Shown here piece after piece: positions 25,144 through 33,987 of a DNA stretch of 56,362 nt. The DNA comes from CADCTM01 sp049671305 (lineage in GTDB: Bacteria > Cyanobacteriota > Cyanobacteriia > Cyanobacteriales > Coleofasciculaceae). The position numbers were made by a program, and so were the translations under genes. The stretch lies in the NCBI GenBank assembly GCA_049671305.1, contig JBATUR010000029.1, forward strand, positions 1-56,362, in the 5' to 3' direction. The notes beneath the pieces were generated by a model. It did no database searches, was not told the origin of the DNA, and saw nothing but the letters and a program-made list of their open reading frames with translations. How positions within the stretch are numbered: position 1 is the stretch's first letter; each line of letters begins with the position of its first letter.

Positions 25144-26017
25144 AATACACAAGGCTTTAAGAATATAATGTGGACGACAAGCAAGCTACGACATCTTAGT
25201 CAAAGGTTTTCTCCAAGCTAACTGGCTGAAAGTTTAATCTAAATTTCAAGGAAAAAGCTGGATTAAGCAGAATAAGGTTTGTCTTTTGATGTTGTAGTTT
25301 TTAGACAGGCAGACAGACCCCGGAAGTCGGCTAGAGCTGCAAGGGCTGCATTTCCTAGCTGTTTCATTACTAGTAACTGTAATCTACTAGATTATCTTAC
25401 GGCAGTATTTCTACAGAAACTTCACTTAAACAACACATCACAATAAACTCAATATAAAGATATAAAATTATTTTAAGAAAGCAATAATTTTTAAAGTTAC
25501 TCATCAACCATTAGTAGGATATTTTAAAAGTATGAGTAGTAAAATAAACAAGTAATTTAATAATTCAGTGATCTCGATCGCCTTTTGGTGTTGTTTCAGT
25601 TCACACAATACTCTTTAGAGAGACTTTTCCCCAGAGTAAAGAACAGCAGACCACAAGCGTCGGTAGTCAGTACGACGGAACTTCTAGGCTCAGAAGTTCC
25701 CACCAGTTTTAGCATTAGTGAGCGGCTCAAGATTAAACAAAATTTTCTCTTGAGCACCTCTATCCTAGTCACAACAACTCATAAGTTGCCGGAGTTTGTT
25801 GAGGCATAATCCTATAATTCTCAATAGCCTTCAATCAAGTCGCTCTTACCAATTGCCAGCAAGAGAAAGCTTTGACGAGGCTACTTGATTTACCTGTCGT
25901 AAACGAACTGAAATCTGGATTTGAGTGCAAAATGTCCAGATTTATCTAGACCGCGTTCGTCTGAAACTGCTACTCTTACCTTGCAACCAAAAAGCATCAC
26001 GGCATGAGGAGCAAGCA
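25144..26017. other. Long non-coding region upstream of ureC
   Basis: I see no convincing gene in about 870 bases. A perfect hairpin GAACTTCT/AGAAGTTC lies at 25678-25699 with loop AGGCTC. The ORF covering it (25585-25809) looks like a chance reading of this repeat-like DNA. GAAGTCGG at 25324-25331 resembles an arm of the palindrome at 48735. The ureC promoter should lie in the last few hundred bases. Confidence 0.5.
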
Positions 26018-27790
26018 ATGAGTTATAGGATGGACGCCCGTGCTTATGGAGAAACCTTCGGTCCAACAGTAGGCGATCGCGTTCGTCTTGCGGATACCGA
26101 ATTATTCATTGAAGTCGAACGAGACTACACAACCTACGGCGATGAAGTAAAATTTGGCGGTGGTAAAGTCATTCGCGATGGTATGGGACAGTCGCCCATT
26201 GCCAATGCTGACGGTGCAGTTGATTTAGTAATTACCAACGCCCTAATTCTCGATTGGTGGGGCATTGTCAAAGCTGATATTGGCATTAAAGACGGCAAAA
26301 TTGTCAAAATTGGCAAAGCCGGAAATCCTTATATCCAAGACAAAGTAGATATTATTATTGGTCCTGGTACAGAAGTTATCGCTGGAGAAGGACATATTCT
26401 GACCGCAGGTGGTATTGATAGTCACATCCACTTTATTTGTCCGCAACAAATCGAAGTAGCGATCGCTTCTGGCATTACTACCATGATTGGCGGCGGTACG
26501 GGACCTGCAACGGGAACAAATGCCACAACCTGTACCCCAGGTCCCTGGAATATCTACCGAATGCTACAAGCTGCCGACGCCTTCCCCGTTAACCTCGGCT
26601 TTTTAGGTAAAGGTAACACCAGTCAACCACAAGGATTAGTTGAACAAGTTAATGCAGGAGCGATCGGTTTAAAATTACATGAAGATTGGGGGACAACACC
26701 TGCAACCATAGATACCTGCCTCAGTATTGCCGACGAGTACGATGTGCAAGTTGCAATTCACACCGATACCTTAAATGAAGCCGGATTTGTGGAAGAAACG
26801 ATCGCAGCTTTCCAAAATCGCGTCATCCACACCTACCATACAGAAGGTGCCGGTGGCGGTCATGCTCCAGATATTATCAAAGTTTGTGGTGAAGCAAACG
26901 TGCTGCCGTCTTCCACCAACCCAACCCGCCCCTACACCCTCAACACCCTAGAAGAACATCTAGATATGTTGATGGTATGTCATCACTTAGACCGCAATAT
27001 TCCAGAAGATGTTGCCTTTGCCGAATCGAGAATACGGCGCGAAACCATTGCCGCTGAAGATATTTTGCATGATTTGGGTGCATTTAGCATGATTGCCTCC
27101 GACTCCCAAGCAATGGGGCGAGTTGGCGAAGTAATTATCCGCACTTGGCAGACGGCACACAAAATGAAGCTGCAGCGGGGTCATCTAGCCCCTTCTAGCC
27201 CCTCCTTTCCCGACCAAGTTAGGGGAGAATCAAATCAGCTCCCTGTGGCAGGTGAGGGGCAGGCAGAGAGTGATAACTTCCGGGCAAAGCGCTATGTTGC
27301 CAAATATACGATTAATCCAGCAATTACTCACGGCATTTCTGAGTATGTGGGTTCGGTGGAAGCGGGCAAGTTGGCAGATTTAGTTTTATGGAAACCTGCA
27401 TTTTTTGGCGTGAAACCGGAGATTGTCATTAAGGGTGGCATGATTGCCTGGTCGCAAATGGGCGATGCTAATGCTAGTATTCCCACACCGCAACCAGTAC
27501 ATATGCGTCCCATGTTTGGTAGTTTTGGCGGTGCAATTGCCGCAACTTCCTTGACTTTTGTCTCACAAGCAGGGCTAGATCGAGATATTGCAACTCAGCT
27601 TGGTTTGCAAAAACCGACTGTGGCAGTATCAGGTACACGCCAACTTTCTAAGCGGGATATGAAGCTGAATGATGCTTTGCCGCAGATGGAAGTTGATCCA
27701 GAAACTTACGAAGTTCGGGCAGATGGTGAGTTACTAATTTGTGAACCGGCGACAGTTTTACCGATGGCACAGCGCTACTTTTTGTTTTAA
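26018..27790 (+). CDS. ureC: Urease subunit alpha (catalytic), with in-frame insertion
   Basis: UreC hydrolyses urea at a dinickel site. From the ATG at 26018, preceded by GAGGAGC, the protein is 590 residues and starts MSYRMDARAYGETFGPTVGD. The frame is open 31 codons further upstream, but that extension is not family-like. Nickel ligands and catalytic residues are intact: His136 and His138 (HIHF), Lys219 (GLKLHEDWG, carbamylated), His248 (HTDT), His274 (HTEGAGGGH), flap His322 and Asp362 (SDSQAMGR). Compared with the usual 568 or so residues there are about 21 extra between QRG (388) and DNFR (419). These are encoded by a palindromic repeat. The gene is apart from ureDAB and on the other strand. 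Confidence 0.96.
   Translation: MSYRMDARAYGETFGPTVGDRVRLADTELFIEVERDYTTYGDEVKFGGGKVIRDGMGQSPIANADGAVDLVITNALILDWWGIVKADIGIKDGKIVKIGKAGNPYIQDKVDIIIGPGTEVIAGEGHILTAGGIDSHIHFICPQQIEVAIASGITTMIGGGTGPATGTNATTCTPGPWNIYRMLQAADAFPVNLGFLGKGNTSQPQGLVEQVNAGAIGLKLHEDWGTTPATIDTCLSIADEYDVQVAIHTDTLNEAGFVEETIAAFQNRVIHTYHTEGAGGGHAPDIIKVCGEANVLPSSTNPTRPYTLNTLEEHLDMLMVCHHLDRNIPEDVAFAESRIRRETIAAEDILHDLGAFSMIASDSQAMGRVGEVIIRTWQTAHKMKLQRGHLAPSSPSFPDQVRGESNQLPVAGEGQAESDNFRAKRYVAKYTINPAITHGISEYVGSVEAGKLADLVLWKPAFFGVKPEIVIKGGMIAWSQMGDANASIPTPQPVHMRPMFGSFGGAIAATSLTFVSQAGLDRDIATQLGLQKPTVAVSGTRQLSKRDMKLNDALPQMEVDPETYEVRADGELLICEPATVLPMAQRYFLF
27198..27260. repeat. Palindromic interspersed repeat inserted in frame in ureC
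   Basis: GCCCCTC at 27198-27204 and GAGGGGC at 27254-27260 are inverted. An inner TCCC/GGGA pair (27208-27211, 27223-27226) and the string AGGGGAGAATCAAATCAG lie between. This resembles the CCCCTCCC...GGGAGGGG repeats scattered between cyanobacterial genes. Its length, about 63 bases, equals the 21 extra residues of UreC. Confidence 0.65.
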
Positions 27791-27808
27791 ATTTTGCAGC
27801 AGAAATTT

Positions 27809-27825
27809 GGGGCAGGCATTGCCCC
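27809..27825. repeat. GGGGCA/TGCCCC hairpin between convergent ureC and zinc-ribbon gene
   Basis: GGGGCA at 27809-27814 and TGCCCC at 27820-27825 form a 6-bp stem with a 5-base loop. It lies 18 bases after the ureC stop. There is no T-run, so termination is possible but not shown; the sequence is a common cyanobacterial intergenic palindrome. Confidence 0.4.
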
Positions 27826-27852
27826 TAGCGTAATTATTAAATAGCCTATAAA

Positions 27853-29082
27853 TTACTCTGATTGAGAAGAGCCACACTGTTTACAATATGGTAAATGTTT
27901 GTAAGTTAGTTGCTCACAGTTTAAGCATTCAACATATTGATAATAACCACAGTGAGGACAGTGGGTATCTTGGGGTCTAAGTTTTTTGGCACATTGGATA
28001 CAGCTTGAGTTCTGAACACGTTTAGCTGTCTGGGCTTTAGGATTAAAAACAATTTTTTGAAAGAACTTAATAATGCCAAAACCAATTAGTGGTATTAACA
28101 AAATATAGAGATAGCTGACTAGAAAGAGTAAACTACCAAAAATGGTGCTAATAATCTTAAAGAGCCAATTAAAGATTGCACCGAATTGCAGAAATTCAAA
28201 GACTTTAATAATCAGCGGTACAAAGAAGATAACTAGTAAATGCCAGGTAATTAAAGACAGTAGTCCATATCTTCGGCGTTGAGCAAAGTTGTGAATAAAT
28301 AAAGCGATAAGAATTAGCGGTAGCAGAAATAGTGCTTGAAAAGCAAATTGGATACTGGGATACCATAAGGAAGCTTGTTCGTAGTTTTGCTTAACTTCAC
28401 TAAATTGCCCGTTGTTGTCCAAAAAAGTTAGGAAACCCCGACTTTCTGGTTTTTCCAACAGTGCTTTTTTAAGATTAGAGATTTCCTTTTTTAGTGTGGA
28501 AATTTGTCGATTATTTTGATCTAATTGTTGCTTGGCTTTTTCCGCCCCGACTGTATTAATTGAGCGTTGGCGAGTTTGTCCTGCTATTTTTTCTAAAAGA
28601 GTTGAATCATATTGGGCGCGAATATTACGATTAGCTTGTTCTTGTTTACTAATTTCGGCTTGTTTTTGGTCTATATTTTGGATATTTTGGATATTGACTG
28701 GGTTTGTAACCTGATCTTTGGCTTTTGCATAATTCAGACAAATACTAGAAATTTCTCCTAGATGTCCTGATGCATCTAGTTGATATTGTTTGAAACTGGG
28801 TTCAGGGGAGAAGTTAGATTGCAATGCTTGCTTGATAATTGTAAAGTCTTTATCTTTTTTAGTTGTTGTCCGATAAGTTTGCCATTCCGAATAACAGGGA
28901 TAAGCTTGGGCTGGACTGAGCTGCCATCTGCTAATATCATCTAAGCCGGCAAAAACATTGACCAAGATAAAAATATCAATCAAAATCAGAACAATCAAAC
29001 TTACTTTGTTTAGGGGTTCATTGTTGATTGTTCTTGACCTACTAAAAAATCGGCTAAAAATACGACGTATTCTGGCGAACAT
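27853..29082 (-). CDS. Membrane protein with coiled coil and C-terminal double zinc ribbon
   Basis: The 409-residue protein begins with a basic tail and one transmembrane segment (about 27-46, SLIVLILIDIFILVNVFAGL). A presumably extracytoplasmic helical region with a coiled coil follows (about 140-210, LDQNNRQISTLKKEISNLKK). Further hydrophobic segments span about 245-345. The C terminus has four CxxC pairs: CIQCAKK, CPHCGYY, CLNCEQL and CKQCGSS, which form a double zinc ribbon. No specific function is known to me. The zinc ribbon would lie in the cytoplasm. The ORF is intact and its domain order is coherent, so I consider it real. Confidence 0.75.
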   Translation of the reverse strand: MFARIRRIFSRFFSRSRTINNEPLNKVSLIVLILIDIFILVNVFAGLDDISRWQLSPAQAYPCYSEWQTYRTTTKKDKDFTIIKQALQSNFSPEPSFKQYQLDASGHLGEISSICLNYAKAKDQVTNPVNIQNIQNIDQKQAEISKQEQANRNIRAQYDSTLLEKIAGQTRQRSINTVGAEKAKQQLDQNNRQISTLKKEISNLKKALLEKPESRGFLTFLDNNGQFSEVKQNYEQASLWYPSIQFAFQALFLLPLILIALFIHNFAQRRRYGLLSLITWHLLVIFFVPLIIKVFEFLQFGAIFNWLFKIISTIFGSLLFLVSYLYILLIPLIGFGIIKFFQKIVFNPKAQTAKRVQNSSCIQCAKKLRPQDTHCPHCGYYQYVECLNCEQLTYKHLPYCKQCGSSQSE

Positions 29083-29447
29083 CTAAAAACCTCTTGAGTT
29101 TTGTCTATGCTCATAATAATTCAGCCCTGTCATTTTACGAGCTTAATTTTTCTTTAGAAATAACCCCGAAATGATTGAGATGTTTCTCTAATTTACTAGG
29201 AATACAAAATATAATCTGTTTACTCAACTATTAAGAAATAATTGATTCAATGAAGATTGTTTAAGTATTTTTGGCTTAAACAATATATTGTCTATTTTTA
29301 AGCAAATGCGATCGCTAATCTTGTCAAAAAGGATAAAAGCTCATTGCTTAAGTAATCCTGAATACCATTACCCTGTCACAAAATTAGCCATTAGAGTACA
29401 GTTTTTGTAGAGTTGGTATAACCCAAATCAACAAAAGAAAATTTTGG
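29083..29447. other. Intergenic region, no gene seen
   Basis: The 365 bases contain one HIP1 octamer near 29309 and a hairpin GTTTAAG/CTTAAAC (29259-29281), followed by ACAATATATTGT and a short T-rich stretch. The minus-strand zinc-ribbon gene should have its promoter here. No protein gene is supported. Confidence 0.5.
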
Positions 29448-29735
29448 CTTCATGGTACGAGTGATGCCACAATTACTTTTACGGATACACTCAGCAACAT
29501 CAACAACGCCTTGGAGGGGCTGAATTTTGTCCCTAACGCTATACTTACCGATGCTGCCAGCTTGACAATTACAACTGATTTAAATGATACAAATAGAATA
29601 GCGATCGCTGTTGCCCTGGTTGGAACGAATGGCAATGATATCATTTATGGTCTTACTGGCAATGACATTATATTCTATTCCCTCAAAAAATTAGATAGCT
29701 TATGCAACCTCTCAAGCGTGTTTTGGGTAGCTTAA
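29448..29735 (+). pseudogene. Fragment of a large cadherin-like/RTX exoprotein
   Basis: The open frame reads TSDATITFTDTLSNINNALE, then GLNFVPNAILTDAASLTITT, then VGTNGNDIIYGLTGNDIIF. The first part matches the repeated domain of giant cyanobacterial adhesins (TFTGTL-INTAL-GL-F-P). The second part has two RTX-type nonapeptide calcium-binding repeats. The frame is open upstream only to about 29388 with no plausible start. After the second repeat it runs into unrelated sequence overlapping the next gene's start. It is therefore a broken end piece of a once much longer gene. Confidence 0.6.
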
Positions 29736-31444
29736 CTTCTTATCGTTTTACTGCATTCGGCGCTTTCTGTTGCTTATTATTACTAACTGCGACTAATGCG
29801 ATAACGCCGCAATTATTCCGCTGGGGTATTGATCAAGGTATTGCTTCTCAAGACCAACAAATTATCCTTTATAGTGCAGGTTTGATGGTGTTAGTTGCCA
29901 TTGGACGGGGTTTATTTAACTTTGGGCAAAGTTTTTGGGCAGAAGCAGCTTCTCAGGGTGTTGCTTATGATTTGCGTAACAGAATTTTTACGAAAATTCA
30001 GAACCTTAGTTTTAGTTTCCATGATCAGGCACAAACCTCACAACTTCTAACTCGTATTACTAGCGATATTGAACAAATTCGTACCTTTGTCGGCACTAGC
30101 TTAATTCAAGTTGTTGGGGCAGTTGTTACTTTAATTACTATTTCCATAATTTTAATTATTATGAATTGGCAACTCGCCTTAATTACCTTAGCAATGGTTC
30201 CGCTGGCTGGACTTTTAATGGTACGGTTTCTCACAACAACTCAAGCGCTTTTTAGTCAGGTGCAAGAGCAATTAGGTAATCTTAATTCTATTTTACAAGA
30301 GAATCTCTTAGGTGTGCGAGTTGTCAAAGCTTTTGTCAGAGAACCAGCAGAACGCGACCGCTATACTAAGCTGAATAATGGCTTAATAGATGTAAATATG
30401 CAAACCATTAGTGCCATTCGTAATGTTTTTCCTTATATCTTTTTGCTGAGTAATATGATTACTTTAGCCGTCGTTGGTTATGGCGGCGCACAAGTAATTG
30501 GAAAAACCTTTACAATTGGCGAGTTAGTAGCTTTTAATTCCTACTTATTGTTTATTCTACAACCAGTTTTTTTGATTGGTTTTGCGGCACCTGTAATTGC
30601 CCAAGCTGCTGCTTCGGCACAGCGGGTTTATGAAGTAGTGGATGCTGAAATTGAAATACGCGATCGCCCTAATGCTGTACCATTTGAAAAATGTGGAGGT
30701 CGTATCACCTTTGAAAACGTCCATTTCCGCTATCCAGGAGCGACTACCAAGGCTCTAAAAGGCATTTCCTTTGAAACTAAACCAAAAGAATTAATCGCGA
30801 TTCTAGGAATGACTGGCTCCGGGAAAAGTACGATTATGAACTTGATTCCTCGCTTTTATGATGTTAGCGCAGGCTCAGTGCGAATTGATGGGCGAGATGT
30901 GCGAGATTTAACTTTGTCAAGTTTGCGATCGCATATTGGTATTGTCTTTCAAGAAACCACACTTTTTTCAGGCACAATTCGCGATAATATTGCATATGCT
31001 AAACCAAATGCAACTCTAGAAGAAGTCATAGAAGTGGCAAAAACGGCTCAAATGCACGACTTTATTTCTAGCTTACCAGAAGGTTATGAAACCATAGTTG
31101 GAGAGCGCGGCGTTGGTTTATCGGGAGGACAAAAACAACGAATTGCGATCGCACGAACTTTACTTACTGATTACAGTATTTTAATTTTAGATGATAGCAC
31201 TTCTGCAGTTGATGCCAAAACAGCAGCACAAATTCAAGATGCTCTTGATGAGTTAATGCGTCTGCATACTTGCACTGCATTTGTAATTGCTCAACGCATT
31301 AGTACAGTGCGTAATGCTGACAGAATTTTATTAATAGATAAAGGAAATTTAGTTGCTTGTGGTACTCATGAAGAGTTAATGCAAAATAGTCCACTTTATG
31401 GCGCAATTTTAGAGTCTCAAGTTAAGAAACCTACTGCTGTTTAA
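29702..31444 (+). CDS. ABC exporter half-transporter with degenerate catalytic site
   Basis: The 580-residue protein has a six-helix transmembrane domain (about 1-310) and an ATPase domain (about 325-570). Walker A is GMTGSGKST, the signature is LSGGQ, and the Q-loop region is GIVFQETTLFSGT. Walker B is LILDDSTSAVD, with Asp in place of the catalytic Glu, and the switch region is VIAQRIST, with Gln instead of His. Such changes mark the non-catalytic partner of heterodimeric type IV exporters. It starts 33 bases inside the end of the RTX remnant. A second, canonical half-transporter lies 143 bases downstream. The substrate is unknown. Confidence 0.9.
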   Translation: MQPLKRVLGSLTSYRFTAFGAFCCLLLLTATNAITPQLFRWGIDQGIASQDQQIILYSAGLMVLVAIGRGLFNFGQSFWAEAASQGVAYDLRNRIFTKIQNLSFSFHDQAQTSQLLTRITSDIEQIRTFVGTSLIQVVGAVVTLITISIILIIMNWQLALITLAMVPLAGLLMVRFLTTTQALFSQVQEQLGNLNSILQENLLGVRVVKAFVREPAERDRYTKLNNGLIDVNMQTISAIRNVFPYIFLLSNMITLAVVGYGGAQVIGKTFTIGELVAFNSYLLFILQPVFLIGFAAPVIAQAAASAQRVYEVVDAEIEIRDRPNAVPFEKCGGRITFENVHFRYPGATTKALKGISFETKPKELIAILGMTGSGKSTIMNLIPRFYDVSAGSVRIDGRDVRDLTLSSLRSHIGIVFQETTLFSGTIRDNIAYAKPNATLEEVIEVAKTAQMHDFISSLPEGYETIVGERGVGLSGGQKQRIAIARTLLTDYSILILDDSTSAVDAKTAAQIQDALDELMRLHTCTAFVIAQRISTVRNADRILLIDKGNLVACGTHEELMQNSPLYGAILESQVKKPTAV

Positions 31445-31587
31445 TAAATAATGCCTGATAATTTAAACTGGTTGAAGAAATAAGCATCTACAGCTTGCCA
31501 TAAAAATTAGTATGGTATGCCATTTATAATGTCAAAAAAGTTATCAATAGTTTTATAACATTAAGAAAACAAATCAGAGGTACTAAA

Positions 31588-33345
31588 TTGGTAAGTGCAT
31601 CTAACCCAAAAATCTCCACACTAAAACGTTTCTTAGGATACCTCAAACCCTATCGAAAAGAAATACCCATAGCTCTAGGATTAGTTGCAATTGGTGCAGC
31701 AACTCAATCAATTGGACCATTTTTAATTGGTTGGTCAATAGATAATCTAATTCGTCCTGGTAACTTGCAAGGACTATTACTAATGTTAGTCTTTTTGGCA
31801 GTTATTTATATCTCAGGTATCCAGGCAATTCGCGCTCAAATTTATCGTGTTGGTTGGATTATGCAACACCTACTTGCACAACTACGTCAAGATATTTTTC
31901 TTAAAATTCAAAGCCTCCCCATTAGCTTTTTTGATCAGAATGAAGCTGGGGACTTAATGAGCCGTTTACTCAATGATGTTAGTGTCGTAAACCAAGCTTT
32001 CGGACAAACCATCGCTCAAATGTTGGGCAACTTATTTAGCTTAATTGGTATTGTCATCGCCATGCTACTAATTAACCCCCAACTTGGTTTATTAAGCAAC
32101 TTAGTTGTGCCATTAATGATCTTTACCACAGGTTTATTTTCCCGTTGGGCAAGATCAAGATTTCGTGTAACTCGTCAAACAATTGGCGAACTTTCTACTA
32201 AAATAGAAGAAGATATTGGCAGTGTCCGAGAAGCACAAGCTTTCAACAGAGTCCAACTTAATATTGCCGAATTTGATACCTTAAATGCTGCAAATCGTGA
32301 TGCTAATGTGCAAGCAGTAGCTATTACCGCCGCCTTCTTACCTTCTATCGACTTTCTTAATACTTTGGCGACGGCTGGAGTACTCGCTTATGGAGGTTAT
32401 CTCGCCGCTAAAGGAGCAGCAACAGTTGGCACAGTTACTGCTTTTTTACTCTATGTACAACAGTTTTTTCGACCAATTCAAATCCTCAGCCAATTTTACA
32501 CCCAGGCACAGTCTGCAATGGCAGGAGTTGAGCGAATTTTCTTACTTTTAGATGAACCTTCTCAACTTAATGATGCACCTAATGCCACGCAAATGCCAGC
32601 AATAAAAGGTGCGGTGAGTTTTGAAGATGTCACTTTTGGTTATAATCCCAATCAATTAGTTCTAAAAGACGTTAATCTTCAAGCAAAACCAGGGCAAATG
32701 ATTGCCTTAGTTGGTCCAACAGGTGCGGGAAAAAGTACAATTATTAACTTAATTTTGCGCTTTTATGATGTCACAAGTGGTATAGTAAAAGTTGATGGAA
32801 TTGATATTCGTAGCGTTACTCAAGCCAGTCTGCGTCGTCAAATAGGCATCGTTTTACAAGACAATATTTTATTTAGTGCTACAGTTGCCGAAAATATTGC
32901 CTTTGGTTGTCCTCAAGCTTCACAAGCAGAAATAGAAGCTGCCGCTCAAGTTGCTAATGTCCATGAATTTATCACCACTTTACCTGAAGGTTATGCCACA
33001 CTTTTAGGTGAACGCGGTGCTAATTTAAGCCAAGGACAACGACAATTAATTAGTATTGCTCGTGCCGTATTAGTTAATCCGCGAATCTTGATTTTAGACG
33101 AAGCAACTAGTAGTATTGATACTAGAACCGAAGCATTAGTGCAGAATGCGATCGCACGTCTACTAGAAAATCGTACCAGCTTCGTGATTGCTCACCGCCT
33201 CAGCACCGTTACCCAAGCGGACCAAGTATTAGTCATTCAACAAGGGCAAATTGTTGAACACGGCACACATCAAGAATTAATTGCTCAACAAGGTGTCTAT
33301 GCCAACCTTTATGCCTTGCAATTAGGCACAACTACAGTGGTATAG
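31588..33345 (+). CDS. ABC exporter half-transporter, catalytically canonical partner
   Basis: The 585-residue protein starts at TTG with CAGAGG 8-13 bases upstream. It has a six-helix transmembrane domain (about 15-320) and an ATPase domain with Walker A GPTGAGKST, Walker B LILDEATSSID and switch IAHRLST, all intact. The signature motif is LSQGQ rather than LSGGQ. In a heterodimer this altered signature would face the altered Walker B of the upstream gene, making one degenerate and one active site. The pair probably exports a lipid, peptide or drug-like molecule from the cytoplasm. Confidence 0.9.
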   Translation: MVSASNPKISTLKRFLGYLKPYRKEIPIALGLVAIGAATQSIGPFLIGWSIDNLIRPGNLQGLLLMLVFLAVIYISGIQAIRAQIYRVGWIMQHLLAQLRQDIFLKIQSLPISFFDQNEAGDLMSRLLNDVSVVNQAFGQTIAQMLGNLFSLIGIVIAMLLINPQLGLLSNLVVPLMIFTTGLFSRWARSRFRVTRQTIGELSTKIEEDIGSVREAQAFNRVQLNIAEFDTLNAANRDANVQAVAITAAFLPSIDFLNTLATAGVLAYGGYLAAKGAATVGTVTAFLLYVQQFFRPIQILSQFYTQAQSAMAGVERIFLLLDEPSQLNDAPNATQMPAIKGAVSFEDVTFGYNPNQLVLKDVNLQAKPGQMIALVGPTGAGKSTIINLILRFYDVTSGIVKVDGIDIRSVTQASLRRQIGIVLQDNILFSATVAENIAFGCPQASQAEIEAAAQVANVHEFITTLPEGYATLLGERGANLSQGQRQLISIARAVLVNPRILILDEATSSIDTRTEALVQNAIARLLENRTSFVIAHRLSTVTQADQVLVIQQGQIVEHGTHQELIAQQGVYANLYALQLGTTTVV

Positions 33346-33419
33346 TTACTCAATACGACATCTAGCTAAAGACAGAGAAAAATTTATTAGCGATCGCAGG
33401 CGGGCAATGACATCAATCA

Positions 33420-33842
33420 CTAATCCGCCTTCACAACCAGCACAGAGCAGGGTGCCTCAGCTACCACCTGACTACTTACCGAACCTTCCAAGATACGCTT
33501 CAAGCCCTTTAAACCCCGCGTTCCAATCACAATTAAGTCAGCTTTATAAATGTGAGCAAGGCGCACAATTTCCACAGCCGGATCACCCATGACAATCTCT
33601 AGTTCACTTTCGCAAGCAAGCTGATGTTGATAAACTTGTAGCTGTTTTTCAAGATGTCGATACAACGGCTCTTCAGAAGTTTGAGGACGATCAACGACCG
33701 TTTCCATATCTGACTCGGAAGTAGAAATCACATGGGCAAGCACTATTTTAGTAGCAGGCACAATTTGTAGTTCATTCAAGCTCTCAATCACATACTGTGT
33801 CAGATCAGAACTGTCCAGGGCAACAAGAATTGTTTTTAGCAC
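33420..33842 (-). CDS. Universal stress protein (UspA family)
   Basis: The 140-residue protein begins MLKTILVALDSSDLTQYVIE with the USP nucleotide-binding start. It ends with GTRGLKGLKRILEGSVSSQV and CSVLVVKAD, the G-2x-G-9x-G-S/T ATP-binding motif. USP proteins bind ATP or other nucleotides and act in stress resistance, mostly by unknown means. It lies downstream of hisD on the same strand, 145 bases away. Confidence 0.92.
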   Translation of the reverse strand: MLKTILVALDSSDLTQYVIESLNELQIVPATKIVLAHVISTSESDMETVVDRPQTSEEPLYRHLEKQLQVYQHQLACESELEIVMGDPAVEIVRLAHIYKADLIVIGTRGLKGLKRILEGSVSSQVVAEAPCSVLVVKAD

Positions 33843-33987
33843 CCAAATACCTCCTATCAGCGCCAGAGATCAAAGCGATCGCTTTCATTCTGTCGGGTTG
33901 TTACTATTCCACCAACTAACTTTAGTACAAAAGTACAAATACCTACAGCTTCCCCAGAAATTTTCTCTGGCTTGATACTGGCGCTTC

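Noticed and set aside
25585..25809. 74-residue ORF upstream of ureC
   Set aside because: It covers a hairpin and repeat-like DNA, and the translation looks like random sequence.
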